Below, in pieces: positions 53,371 through 63,511 of a DNA stretch of 64,000 nt. The notes under the pieces are model-generated. The model saw only the letters and a program-made list of their open reading frames with translations, was not told where the DNA came from and ran no database searches. The first letter of the stretch is position 1. Every line of letters starts with the position of its first letter. A program made the translations under genes and the position numbers. The stretch comes from Panagrolaimus kolymaensis (Eukaryota > Nematoda > Chromadorea > Rhabditida > Panagrolaimidae), in the NCBI GenBank assembly GCA_028622995.1, contig JAJQJQ010000047.1:1984001-2048000 (forward strand), read 5' to 3'.

Positions 53371-54664
53371 AATTACAGATATTTAAATAAATGAGGATTA
53401 AAAAATTTTATCAAACCCGAGTGTAAGAACCTATTTTTTTATGCTTTTAAAGTACATTAAAAGCTTCTTTAAAACTTGATATAGTGAAGCGCTTCCGTTT
53501 TTTTCGCTTTTCCTCTTCTTATTCTTTATTGATAAGGTTACATATGATGAGGCCTGATTATTTTGGTTATTGTTATTGCCAATGCATTGTTTCTTTCTTT
53601 AAATATAAACAATTTCGCGTTTGTCAATCCACGCAAATACGTTTTATTTGATAAAAAGATTAATTTTTTTCCTCAGTTTTTTCATCTCTAATTGGGTTAA
53701 TGTAGCTTAACAACATGGCTACTGTCTTTCTTTTTTTTCTTTGAACTCTAAAAAGGTAATAAAAGCAAAAATAAAAAAAAGTTGAAAGACCCAAAATCAA
53801 CTAAGAAAGCAGTGAAGGTCATCTAATAATCTTTGCAGCTTCGTTATCAGCGTCAGCTGACAAGGAAAATGGAAAGTTTTTCCACGTTTTAATCAAAGAA
53901 AAAGAAAGAAGTCCAAATGAACAAATAATTTTTTCTGTTTTTCAATGCAAAAAAGATATTGCTTTTGAATGTAATCCAATTCAAAGTGAGATACTGTAAC
54001 AATGCAGAACAAAATAAAATACCAGAGAAAAAGGCGATAAAGTCATGGTAATTATTATGAGCCAAAGTTATACTTTCTAAAAAAACGGAAAAGTTGAAAT
54101 AATAATCTTTCAAAAAAGAGTAAATAAATTTATTCAGAACATTAAAATCAAATAATTTTTTTCTTCTTCAGAAAGATTTTGTATTAAATTTTAATATAAA
54201 AATAACAAATGCATTGGATGAAGAATAAATACATTTTTTGGTATCTTATAACACTAATCACTTGATACCTTTCTATCTTACATCATTTGTAGTATTATTT
54301 TATTATTTTCACTTTTCTTGTTTTCATAAATTTATGCTTCAAAATCTCTCAACTTTGTTCAAATTAGTCTATCTTTATTAAGCGTTTTTGTTTACAAAAA
54401 TTTTTCCCTTTCCATCCGTTCCGGCCCTTTTTTTAAGAAGAGTAACAATTCAAATACGAAAAGTGTGAAAATGACCTTTTAGAGAAATGACCTCTTCAAA
54501 AAAATGCAAAATAACTGTAGTTTCTTTTTTATTGAACGAATACTGCATTGATTTAATTTCCTTGGTAACCAAGCGAGAACTTGTTACTGTGATCCTTTTT
54601 TCACTGGAAAAAAACCATTTTCTCATTCTCTCCCAGAAATATTTTATTAATATTTTTAACTTTC
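53371..54664. other. Intergenic; part of it duplicated from the 47.2-47.5 kb region
   Basis: No convincing gene. A minus-strand frame at 53889-54113 has a few protein-like words (HNNYHDFIAFFSGILFC) after an acceptor-like AG, but no support. The last 300 bp resemble the upstream flanks of the other TM copies (GTGTGAAAA followed by a GACC/GCCC motif at 54467, 49742 and similar at 47350), which looks like a shared promoter. Confidence 0.4.
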
Positions 54665-55390
54665 ATGCCATTCAAAATCATTAATAATTTTACATTTGAA
54701 TATGTTCCAATTCATCGAGATAAAAGTGAAAAAAATAAAATTCTTAAATATTATAATTATTTATTTAAATTAACAAAGGCCAATGTTTTTACTTTTTTTG
54801 TTCACATCCTCCATTATTTTCTTATTTATTTCTTTGAGTTTAATTCGATTCATTCTCATCCACATGGAATATATTATTTTCTTCTTCTAATTTTTATTTG
54901 TTTTATATGTCTGTGTTCAAGAATTTTTTTGCTTTATAATTTAATAATGGGTATTCCATACAGCGTTAATCTAGTTCATAATATAATTATACTTTCTGAA
55001 TTTTTCCAAGTAAGCCAATTTTTAAAATTAATATTAAAATCATATAAAAATTTTTTTTAGCTATTCAATGTCCCTTTTCAAATTATATTTTTTGCCGCTG
55101 CTTATATTCCTAATTTCCATTTAAAAGAAAATTTATATGAATGCATAGTTTTTTCAATCATTTTGATAATTCAATATTCATTAACTGGTCGAGTAAATAT
55201 TAGTTATGCTTGCATAGCCTACCATTTTCTTTCTGCATATCAAAAATTTCTTGAAAAGAAACCAAAAAGCCGTGAAAGAATATTGAAAGCAACTTTTAAA
55301 AAATTAATTATAATGAAGAAAAATCGGTTTACTTTTTATAAACGCTTTCATTACCGTAAATTCGTAGCTTTTTATAGGAAAAATAAATAA
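54665..55390 (+). CDS. Four-TM family copy 3, intact
   Basis: Exons 54665-55009 and 55061-55390 join in phase 0 with a normal GTAAGC donor and TTTTTTAG acceptor, giving 224 residues. The N-terminal cytosolic motif is FEYVPIHRDKSEK. Four hydrophobic segments follow: VFTFFVHILHYFLIYFFEF, YYFLLLIFICFICLCSRIF, the exon junction region ending FFAAAYIP, and YECIVFSIILIIQYSL. The tail is strongly basic (KKLIIMKKNRFTFYKRFHYR). The family is not recognised and may be lineage-specific. It is the only intact copy of three and pairs tail to tail with the F-box-like gene at 55543-56343. Confidence 0.75.
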
Positions 55391-55542
55391 ATAAATAATT
55401 TTTTAGTGTAATTTTATGGTTTTCAAGGAGGTAAAAAGATTATCTTTATGCCTTCATTGTTTGGTAACATACAGAAAAAAATATTTATAAAAAAATAATT
55501 AAGGAACGAAAAAAGCATACAAAAGATTATACAAAATAATTT

Positions 55543-56343
55543 TTATGGCCAGATTAAATGAAAAACAGAAATTTCGGGTTTTACACCACCAATCGAACTA
55601 TCGAATAATTTTTCTGCAGCCACTTTTAAAAGATCATAATTGTTTTTGGAATTCTCACCTTTGACAATAATATTGAAAATTGAAGTTTCAGCGGCATTGG
55701 TTTTTATGAAATCGCATAAAATTGGCGCATCAAAAACATCCGACGAATAATTTATTTCAAATGTAAATTTTTGAAGTTTATTCCAAAATTTTATTGAATT
55801 TATTTTTTTGAGAATTTCCAAAGTACAAAATGAGTCATAGTTATCAAAGAAAAATTGAACAACGTTAGGAACTTTTCGCAAAATTATGTCCATAGGAATA
55901 TTCAAGCCATTTGGATATTTAATTTGACTATCAAACATCCAAAAATCTTTAATTGTATTTTCTTTTACAATAATGAGAAAATCGTTTAATGTGATAGTTG
56001 AAACACTTAATTTTAATTGTTTAATAGTACATCGATAAATTTGATATGACGGGAAATATTCTGCTCGCCATATTCTTAGCTTTCGAGTAAACCAAAATAA
56101 AACTTTCTCATTTTCGGTTTGATATTCCCATCCAAGTTTAAAAAAACCATTATCATCATCATATTGATGGTAAATATCGTCAAAAAAGAAAAACCTTTTT
56201 TTAAGAAAAAAGTATTTACAAGTTTTATACAATTTTATTAATCCAAGTGCTGATGCTGGATTTTTAAAAAAATGTTGAATATTTACAGTTGGCAAAGAGA
56301 AATATTGATGAGAAGCAGAAGAGATTAAAATCTTATCAACCAT
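55543..56343 (-). CDS. F-box-like family protein (cassette copy 2)
   Basis: A single exon of 266 residues, start MVDKILISSASHQYFSLP, with the same blocks as 48650-49450 (KLYKTCKYFFLKKRFFFFD, YQTENEKVLFWFTRKLRIW, YFPSYQIYRCTIK, SVFHLIWP end). The frame is open further upstream to 56457, but that part is the carrier gene exon read in another frame. Homology to the sister copy ends at about the ATG, so ATG 56343 is the right start. The gene's promoter would have to lie inside the truncated carrier gene. Confidence 0.7.
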   Translation of the reverse strand: MVDKILISSASHQYFSLPTVNIQHFFKNPASALGLIKLYKTCKYFFLKKRFFFFDDIYHQYDDDNGFFKLGWEYQTENEKVLFWFTRKLRIWRAEYFPSYQIYRCTIKQLKLSVSTITLNDFLIIVKENTIKDFWMFDSQIKYPNGLNIPMDIILRKVPNVVQFFFDNYDSFCTLEILKKINSIKFWNKLQKFTFEINYSSDVFDAPILCDFIKTNAAETSIFNIIVKGENSKNNYDLLKVAAEKLFDSSIGGVKPEISVFHLIWP

Positions 56344-57063
56344 TTTAGGTTGGGTGAACCAAAAAATGCAAAATAACCCGGTACTTCTCGAACTAAAGTT
56401 GGAGACATTCCAACAAAAAATGCTCGAATTCCTCTTTGTTGATACATTTCTCGACATATTCCAAATGCTGAACTATAAATAATTATGTATGGTTTCAATA
56501 AATGGAAAGGTTAATTATCAAACCGTTTAATAAGTGGATTTACTTCTGTTTGAGCTTGTAATCGACATTTAACTAATTCAGTTGGGCATAAAACACATGC
56601 AGCAAATACAGCTGCAAATGATCCTGCTATTGCATTTTGTAATGGTTTCATTGCAGATGGATCTTCATAACCACCTATTTTAGCTACAGCTTTTTGACAA
56701 TATCCATAAGCGGTAAATAAGACAGCATTTTCAGCGATATTAGCAACAAGGGCTGGAGTTGTTCCTAAAATGGAAAAACTTTTTTTGATTAAACAAATTA
56801 ATGAATGATGCAATTTTAAAAAACTTCTAACCTGCATAAAGCCCTTTCATTCCATCACTTTTAAAAGTTTTTCCAAAGCATGTAATCCAATTATTGTACA
56901 ATTGTGGAAAAGTTTGCATTTTAACTTTTACTGTATCTAATGGTTGTCCAGCATAAACATTAGCTATGCCACCGGCTGTTCCAGCAGCTAAATCAATAAA
57001 TCCATCTTTGATATGAGTAAAATTGTTGGATGATTTGGTTTCAAGTAAAATCTCTTCTGGCAT
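56325..57063 (-). pseudogene. Mitochondrial ornithine-carrier-like gene (SLC25A15 type), 3' truncated
   Basis: Exons 57063-56832, 56764-56524 and 56472-56325 join in phase through a 51-bp second intron. Repeat 1 has the carrier signature QPLDTVKVKMQ. Repeat 2 has [15 protein letters not shown], and the block after it (LVREVPGYFAFFG) is diagnostic of ornithine/citrulline-type carriers. At that point the sequence runs into the F-box-like gene and stops (SPNLKWLIRF, TAA 56325-56327). The whole third repeat, with two membrane helices and one of three PX[DE]XX[KR] motifs, is missing and is not seen elsewhere on the minus strand in the window. The family needs three repeats (about 300 residues) for transport. 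This is about 205 residues, so it should be non-functional. Confidence 0.8.
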
Positions 57064-57342
57064 GTATATTATTTATGTAAGTAATGGATATTACAAAATA
57101 TTAAATGTTGGAGATCGTCGACTAAAAGCGTGATCCACTTTTTTCTTGACAGATCCATCATTTTTTTTTGTAAAGCATTTTCCCCACACTTTTTTCGTTG
57201 CAAGAAATTTTAACTTCGCCCGATCGTGCGAATAAAAAACTTTTTTCATTTCATTCAAACTTTTCTCTTCTTCTTCTTCTTCGAAGTCTCTCTCTGAATC
57301 AAAAAAAGGCATAAACGTTGTTCGTTTCATATTTATCGAAAA
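57064..57342. promoter_or_regulatory. Short bidirectional promoter region
   Basis: Only 279 bp separate the divergent start codons of the carrier remnant and the Rabex-5-like gene. If both are transcribed, their promoters must lie here. No specific motif is assigned. Confidence 0.4.
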
Positions 57343-58308
57343 ATGCACATTTTCCCAGAATCAATAAAAAGAATGATGAAAGAGAAAACTTCAAAATTTT
57401 TAGCTGCAACATCTACCAGTCCTGACGTAAAGCTCTACAAATCTGCATTGAAATATTTTGGAGCTGAAGGTGCATTTGAAATCTATAAACTTTGCCGAGC
57501 CATGCTTGAAACAATCTTTACAAATGACAAAAGACCGTTGGATCAAACTTCAGAAATGGTTCAAGTTTTTTATCATGAAATGGCTGAACATGTTATGAAG
57601 TTAAAACTTCTCAATCAGGATTTCAATCAAGGAATGTTTATGGCTGAACTTGAAGAATACATATGTACAGAAGCTTATGATGTTCTTTTCTCTGATAGGT
57701 TTGGTGTTTTTGTTTGTTTATTGGTGTGTATGTATTGTAACTGATCAACTTTTCAGGGCTGATGAAGACAACGTAGCTGATTTATCACTTCATGATCGCA
57801 TTCGTTCGCTCAATTGGGTTACTGCTGGATTCCTTGAAACTGCCTTCAAATTTTCTAACATTTCTGTTCATACTTGTATTGACGAAGCTGTTGCTTCCAT
57901 ATTTGATTTATACCAATATCGTACACCTCGTGAAAAGCTGATTTGTCTCGTTTTATGTTCAAAAAAGATATTTGAAGCTCTCAAAGAAAGTCGTTCCGAT
58001 GCTCCTGTAGGTGCTGATGAATTCTTGCCTGCTCTGATTTATGTCATCTTACATGCTAATCCTCCACTGATTCTCTCAAATATGAAGTTTATTAGTCGGT
58101 TTGCTTTACCATCAAGAATCATGCGAGGTGAATCAGGTAAACATTACTTTTATTGGTTTCTTTACCATAACTTTGTCTTTTCATTTCAGGCTACATATTT
58201 ACCAACTTGAGTGGCGCTTTACAATTTATTCAAGAAATGAATGGTGACAGCTTATCAATGGACAAAGAAGAATTTGAAGCTTACACATCTGGAAACTTTG
58301 GAATCTAA
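57343..58308 (+). CDS. rabx-5: Rabex-5-like VPS9-domain Rab5 exchange factor
   Basis: Exons 57343-57698, 57757-58136 and 58190-58308 give 284 residues. Codon use is richer in G+C than in the neighbours. A helical bundle (SALKYFGAEGAFEIYKLCRA) comes first. The VPS9 core follows with the catalytic Asp in VGADEFLPALIYVILHANPP and the Tyr/Thr pair in ESGYIFTNLSGALQFI. Rabex-5 promotes GDP release from Rab5 on early endosomes. Human Rabex-5 is 491 residues with an N-terminal A20 zinc finger and ubiquitin-binding helix. Neither is seen here, and only 279 bp separate the start from the next gene, so this is a short form unless a distant 5' exon exists. AATAAA at 58449-58454 is the likely poly(A) signal. 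Confidence 0.9.
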
Positions 58309-58448
58309 AACTAATAGCTTATCCTTTTTACATTTTTGCATTTTCTTTACTGTAATTATAACCTTTTTCTCTCGTTTGCATTGTGTTTTGTGCTCATATT
58401 GTTTCATCTTTTTACCTTTCTATGTATTGTCATGTTTACCAATTGTTG

Positions 58449-58454
58449 AATAAA
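58449..58454 (+). terminator. Poly(A) signal of the Rabex-5-like gene
   Basis: AATAAA about 140 bp after the stop codon, followed by a T-rich tract. Confidence 0.6.
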
Positions 58455-58634
58455 GATTTTTTCTTTTGCTTTTTATGCTATTACTTTTTTGTTTGAATTG
58501 TGCGAATATGCCTAAAGTTGGAATTCCTTTATTAGTTCTATGAGAAGCTAATGGATCAAGAGTTGGATAACTAAGAATCAGAGCAAGGTTTATAAATCAA
58601 TAGCGAAAGACACAAGATGTTCACAACAAAAAAT

Positions 58635-58640
58635 TTATTA
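58635..58640 (-). terminator. Poly(A) signal of the histone H3 variant gene
   Basis: AATAAA on the minus strand 71 bp after the H3 stop codon. No histone-type 3' stem-loop is visible between. The mRNA is probably polyadenylated, as for replication-independent variants. Confidence 0.6.
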
Positions 58641-58710
58641 AAAAAAAACAAAGGTAAAATAACAAAACAAAAAAAACATCGAATCAAAACAGTAGAACAT
58701 AATCATCAGC

Positions 58711-59171
<461 letters not shown>

Positions 59172-59517
59172 ATTGAAGTTGAAAAAATTGAGAAAATCTC
59201 AAACGAAAAATGAGAAGGAATGAAAATTTCATCATTGAAAAACAAAGGATAAAAAAAGCCCGCCATTTTTTAGCTGCGAGAGCAATGGATTTACTGTAAA
59301 AACAACTTTGAAAAAATGTTTGCGCGAAACTTGAATCTTCACAAGGAAGGCTGAAGCAGACGATGCTCTTTTATGAGAATCAAGATTTTTTTTGTAAATA
59401 AACGTGAGAAAAAAACATGCAAAATGGTTTTTAGATAAGTGTTTATTATTAATTCATTCTTTCATAAAACTATGGGAAAGAAACCAACCTACTAAACTTG
59501 GATTTTAACTTTTTAGT

Positions 59518-59613
59518 GAATTTACTAATAAGGAAGAGAATCGAATTCAAAGAGAACTCGAACAAGTTTGTAAACATTTTAAAATTAATTTTATTACTGT
59601 TGATCATTTTTAA
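59518..59613 (+). other. Orphan exon-like frame
   Basis: Directly after an acceptor-like CTTTTTAG (ending 59516) a 31-codon frame reads EFTNKEENRIQRELEQVCKH and ends FITVDHF, stop TAA. The charged helical sequence contrasts with the AT-rich surroundings. It may be a last exon or a remnant; no upstream exon with a start could be joined. Confidence 0.3.
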
Positions 59614-59671
59614 ATTTTGTTTATCTTTTTTGTAATGTTTTTGTTTTTCTATAAAATTTTCTTATTGTCGA

Positions 59672-59839
59672 AGCTTTGAGATTAATGGCACCGACTCATC
59701 TTCAAAAGGCAATAACAAAACTAATGTGCTTCAGAATGAGACAATAGAAAGCCCAGACTCACAAACATATTTTTTTTATTGTTTTTTTTTGTTTTCCTTT
59801 TTGGCTTTGTTCATATTTAAAAGAAATAAAGCCTCGTGA
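59672..59839 (+). other. Orphan frame resembling the end of a type I membrane protein
   Basis: The open frame has three N-glycosylation-type sites close together (NGT, NKT, NET), then a hydrophobic segment (YFFYCFFLFSFLALFIF), a short basic tail (KRNKAS) and TGA 59837-59839. That arrangement is what a single-pass protein C-terminus looks like. Part of the hydrophobic stretch is a poly-T run, so it could be chance. No start or clear acceptor is seen. Confidence 0.25.
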
Positions 59840-60361
59840 GCTTATAAAAAACATTTCGAAATTAAAAAAATTCTGTCATCATCTTTTTATTATTTAATCT
59901 AAAAGAAATGTTTGTCAACAGCATAACATCCAAATATGAACAAGACACAATTAAGCCAAGATTTAACACAAACTTTTGGCAATCTAAACTTACTTACTTT
60001 TTCCACTCTTTTTTTTAAAATTGTTCGAACTTTTTGGAATTTTATTATTTTATATGCTTTGGAGGCAAGAACAGAAGAAAAATGCCGTTTTTTCAATGAA
60101 ATGAAGCCTTTTTATTTAACATAAATCAACAAAATTTATGGAAGTCCTCATCCTTTTTTTAAACGAAATATTTCAAAGATGGGAAAATAATGACAAATCT
60201 TTATGTGCATTTACATCATGTTTTTTAAAAAATAATGAACTTGGTGCTTAGTTACTATTTTTTTTAAATATCAATATATTTTACTTAAAAGCAAAAAAAA
60301 TTTAAACGACAAAAAATTTTACTACAAAAATTATTTAAACGCTTTTTTGGGATATAAAAAA

Positions 60362-60649
60362 ATGATTCTTAAGTTTCTTTTCGTTATGATTATTTCAATT
60401 GTTTGGGAAATTATTTTTGGAATGTTTTATTGTAAACTAGTTCCAACGTGTTGTAATTTTGGTATTGCATGTTTTTTTGAAAATGGAGATCTTGATATAT
60501 GGCCGAATGGATTACCCTTGCCTCCTTTGTGTGTAGCTTTGGTACTGGGATACTCATATTTTCTAATCTTATTGAAATTATTTGAATACTTTTATGAAAA
60601 ATGGCAATTACGAAGAGAAGCAGAAACGGCTGCAAAAAAGGATGAATAA
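60362..60649 (+). CDS. Small two-TM protein, 95 residues
   Basis: The single open frame from ATG 60362 has an N-terminal hydrophobic helix (ILKFLFVMIISIVWEIIFGM), a cysteine-containing loop (CKLVPTCCNFGIACFFEN, LDIWPNGLPLPP), a second hydrophobic segment (CVALVLGYSYFLILLKLFEY) and a charged tail (RREAETAAKKDE). Composition is clearly protein-like. A +1 frame overlaps its end at ATG 60642 (next entry). The family is not recognised. Confidence 0.55.
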   Translation: MILKFLFVMIISIVWEIIFGMFYCKLVPTCCNFGIACFFENGDLDIWPNGLPLPPLCVALVLGYSYFLILLKLFEYFYEKWQLRREAETAAKKDE

Positions 60650-60821
60650 AGAAGATGAATCGGTACCCTTTTACTTTTCCACTATTTTTAACGTGATTTT
60701 TTTTATTTTTCGAATAACATCATTTTCTCTTTTTGACATTAGAATTCGAGTTTTTAGACTTTGTCGAATTAATTTAAGGATAATAGGAATTAAGGTAGAC
60801 AAAATTAAAACTAAAGATTAA
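60642..60821 (+). other. Overlapping reading frame, possible frameshifted C-terminus
   Basis: Starting in the overlap with the stop of the previous ORF, this frame reads MNKEDESVPFYFSTIFNVIF followed by FRITSFSLFDIRIRVFRLCR. It is next to an A-run (AAAAAAGG, about 60635-60642). It may be the natural continuation of the 60362 gene after a one-base change, or a chance frame. Confidence 0.3.
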
Positions 60822-60961
60822 GAAACCTAAATTTTGAAAATGAATGAGCTTTAGGCTAACCCACAATGAAAAAAAAACATTGAACATTTTTTTTTCAGAA
60901 AATTTCGGTTTAATGCAAATTTTTTGTTTAGTGTTTTTTTTATATACATATTTATTTTCAG

Positions 60962-61109
60962 CCTATGCAAATTTTCCGATAAAGACATTTTATCAATAAA
61001 AAAAATTCACGCGTGCCGACGAATCCATTCACAAATTATACAATTTCAACGAGAATTTGAACTCCTTATTTTAAATAATTCATACTTAATTATTATAATG
61101 TCAAAATAA
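60962..61109 (+). other. Possible last exon
   Basis: An acceptor-like TTATTTTCAG ends at 60961. One frame of the following sequence is protein-like (LCKFSDKDILSIKKIHACRR, IHSQIIQFQREFELLIL) and ends with TAA at 61107-61109. No phase-compatible donor upstream could be confirmed. Confidence 0.3.
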
Positions 61110-61258
61110 ATATCTTTTTTTTTATTAAGTTTAATATTGTTTTATAATATAATGAGAAAACAATAATGTTTTTTATGTTTGTATGCTAAATAAATTTAAA
61201 AAATTCCACACATTTTTTGTTTCTTACAAAAATTAATTCACCCCAATCTCGGTGTAAT

Positions 61259-61318
61259 TTATTTTCTAATCCGTGGATCAAATTTTTTATCAACTGAATC
61301 ATCGCTGAAAACAAAATC
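61259..61318 (-). other. Possible last exon on the minus strand
   Basis: After an acceptor-like TAATTTTAG the frame reads DFVFSDDSVDKKFDPRIRK and stops. The 20 codons directly upstream in the same frame are also protein-like (MRKSKKKPYRMNETSKNEDK), separated by two stops. No donor is seen. It is either an exon of an unresolved gene or a remnant. Confidence 0.3.
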
Positions 61319-62231
61319 CTAAAATTATTTGTCTTCATTTTTTGAAGTTTCATTCATTCGATATGGCTTTTTTTTGATTTTCGCATATTTGGTTGGATTA
61401 AGAAAAATATTAAAAATGGCTTTAAACCGTAAATAATTTTCATTATTGTCTTTGTGTTAACATATTCAAATAATGGAAAAAACAAAGCGTTCATTCAAAA
61501 AATTGCTTTGGTCACCAAAGTTTTTACTTAAAAGCGAAGTCAAGTTTTCTTTAAATTTCATCTTCACGCTTTTTAGTGGTTAGCGATGTATTTTTTTTTC
61601 TTTCGAAATATAAGCTGACGAAGCTTTATTTTTTCTTTTGAATATGATCAAGGCCAAAAAAACTAAAAAGCAATAAAAAAATATATGTTTGTGTGTGGGC
61701 TTTCTTTCTATTATCTCATTTTGAAGCACATAACTTCTGTTATTGCCTTTTGAAGATGTGTCGGCGCTATAAATCTAAAATCTTCAATAATAACAAAAGA
61801 AATTCAATGATAAATTTTATCAAAACAAAATAGTATTTTTTTGTTTGTAGTTTCTGCATTTCAAACAAATAAACACAAACCAAAAACTAGAATCTGGAAC
61901 CTTTTTGTTATTGACTCTTGATGATGGCATATAAAAATTTATTGCTTTATTTCGATAACAAAAAATTACAAAATGTTTATATAAAATTTGTGCCAACTTT
62001 GTGTTTGCACTTTTATCAGATCCAAATGTTTAAAAAAAATAAAAGAAGCAAAGATCCAGTATTTATCTTTCAACAGCAAAATAATAATGCGGATCTCTAT
62101 GGTTGCGCGCCTTTGAGATGAGAGCTTCGATGATGGCATTCATAAAATTTTATTATTTTTTATGTCAAAGAAATTTTATTGCATTTTTTTGCAGATAAAA
62201 ATCTTGCAAAAATTTTATTTGAACTTTGGCA
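61319..62231. other. Intergenic; no gene seen
   Basis: AT-rich sequence. The plus-strand frame at 61918-62121 has no gene-like features beyond chance. Confidence 0.4.
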
Positions 62232-62526
62232 TCACCGGAAATGGTGAAGATCTTTCAGAGCTAAGAAAGTATCGAAGGTTATTTTAGGATTCATAAATTT
62301 AAAAATAAACAAATTCTCTTCTTACCTTTTTTTAAATGAATTCGACAATTGCAAGAAACTTTATCTTTTTTTGGTACAAAAAGAATTTCAAAATATTTAC
62401 ATAATCTGTGACTCTGTTGCATTTTTTTAAGTTTATTACGAAAAATCTTTCTATTTTTAAGCAATGTAAATGGAAAAATGCATTCCTGGATCGGGAAGGA
62501 ATAGATCGTCTCATTGCCACATTTTA
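62232..62526 (-). CDS. Weakly supported two-exon gene fragment
   Basis: Exon 62526-62326 lies between an acceptor (TTTTCTGTATCAG) and a GTAAGA donor. It encodes a cysteine-containing stretch (KCGNETIYSFPIQECIFPF, LCKYFEILFVPKKDKVSCNC). The join to 62260-62232 keeps phase and ends HLKKALKDLHHFR, stop TGA. No start codon or upstream exon is identified, so this is partial. No family is recognised. Confidence 0.35.
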
Positions 62527-63511
62527 CTGATACAGAAAATTCAAGATCGTAAAGAAAAAGAAACAAAACACTGGAGTTTTACTTTTGCTCATCACAAAAG
62601 AAAAATATGGATTTAAAATTTGCAAAACATTTATAACAAAATTGTGTAAAAATTGATTTAATTACAATTAATTTTAAAGCAAAGAATAAAAAACACTTTT
62701 TTTCAACCTAGCTGGAAGTAAACATTTTTGTTTCTAAATATGTTTATTTTTATTTTTTTTTGAGCTGCAGTAAACTCAAAATTCTAATCAAATTATCTAT
62801 TTTTTAATCAAAAAGTTTATTTTAATTACATTGTTTCTAAAATAGCCGTGAAAAACATATTTATAAAGTTACATAAGCTCGAACTTGAATTAAAGATATT
62901 TGAAGAAGAAAAAAATTTACCTGGAGCTCGGACTTTATGAAAGTAACTACACTAATTTTAAATAATATTCGCATCAAATAGGATTTCAATAAAAACTATT
63001 TGAAAAAATCTTTAAATTAAGTTATGGCATGAAAAAAAGAGGTGAAAAACAATCAAAGTATCCAATTTTGTTTAGTTTCTCCAGAAATTTGATGGAAGGG
63101 AAATTGAAGATAAAAAAGGTTTCTAAATTTTCTTTGAACATTATTATTTAAAGATTGTGTAAATAGTTATTTTTAAATTGTTACTTACTTTAAAAATTTG
63201 TTTTAATGTTTTTTTTGTTGAATCATTTGAAAAAAGGCAAAAGAAATAAGAGAATAAATAGTTTATTTTTCAAATATAACAACCACAAAGAAATTATTAA
63301 ACAAAAAATTAAAGCTTATATAAAAAAAAGTATAATTTGTAAAATAATTCAGTAAAATAAGAGATCAGAAAAATTATCATAAAGTTTAATAAAGCATTGT
63401 GAAAAAAAAGAGAAGAAGAAATCCAAAAAAATATATATTTAAAAATTTTTATGTAAGAGGAGGAGAGATCATTCAAAAAAGACAACAAAAAGAAAACAAA
63501 TTAAATAAAAT
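62527..63511. other. Intergenic; no gene seen
   Basis: AT-rich sequence between two minus-strand genes. It presumably includes the 3' end of the gene at 63512. Confidence 0.4.

Noticed and set aside
53889..54113. Minus-strand frame as the missing third repeat of the carrier
   Set aside because: It lacks the PX[DE]XX[KR] motif and does not resemble a carrier repeat.
56344..56457. In-frame N-terminal extension of the F-box-like gene
   Set aside because: The bases are the carrier gene's last exon in another frame. The sister copy has no such extension.
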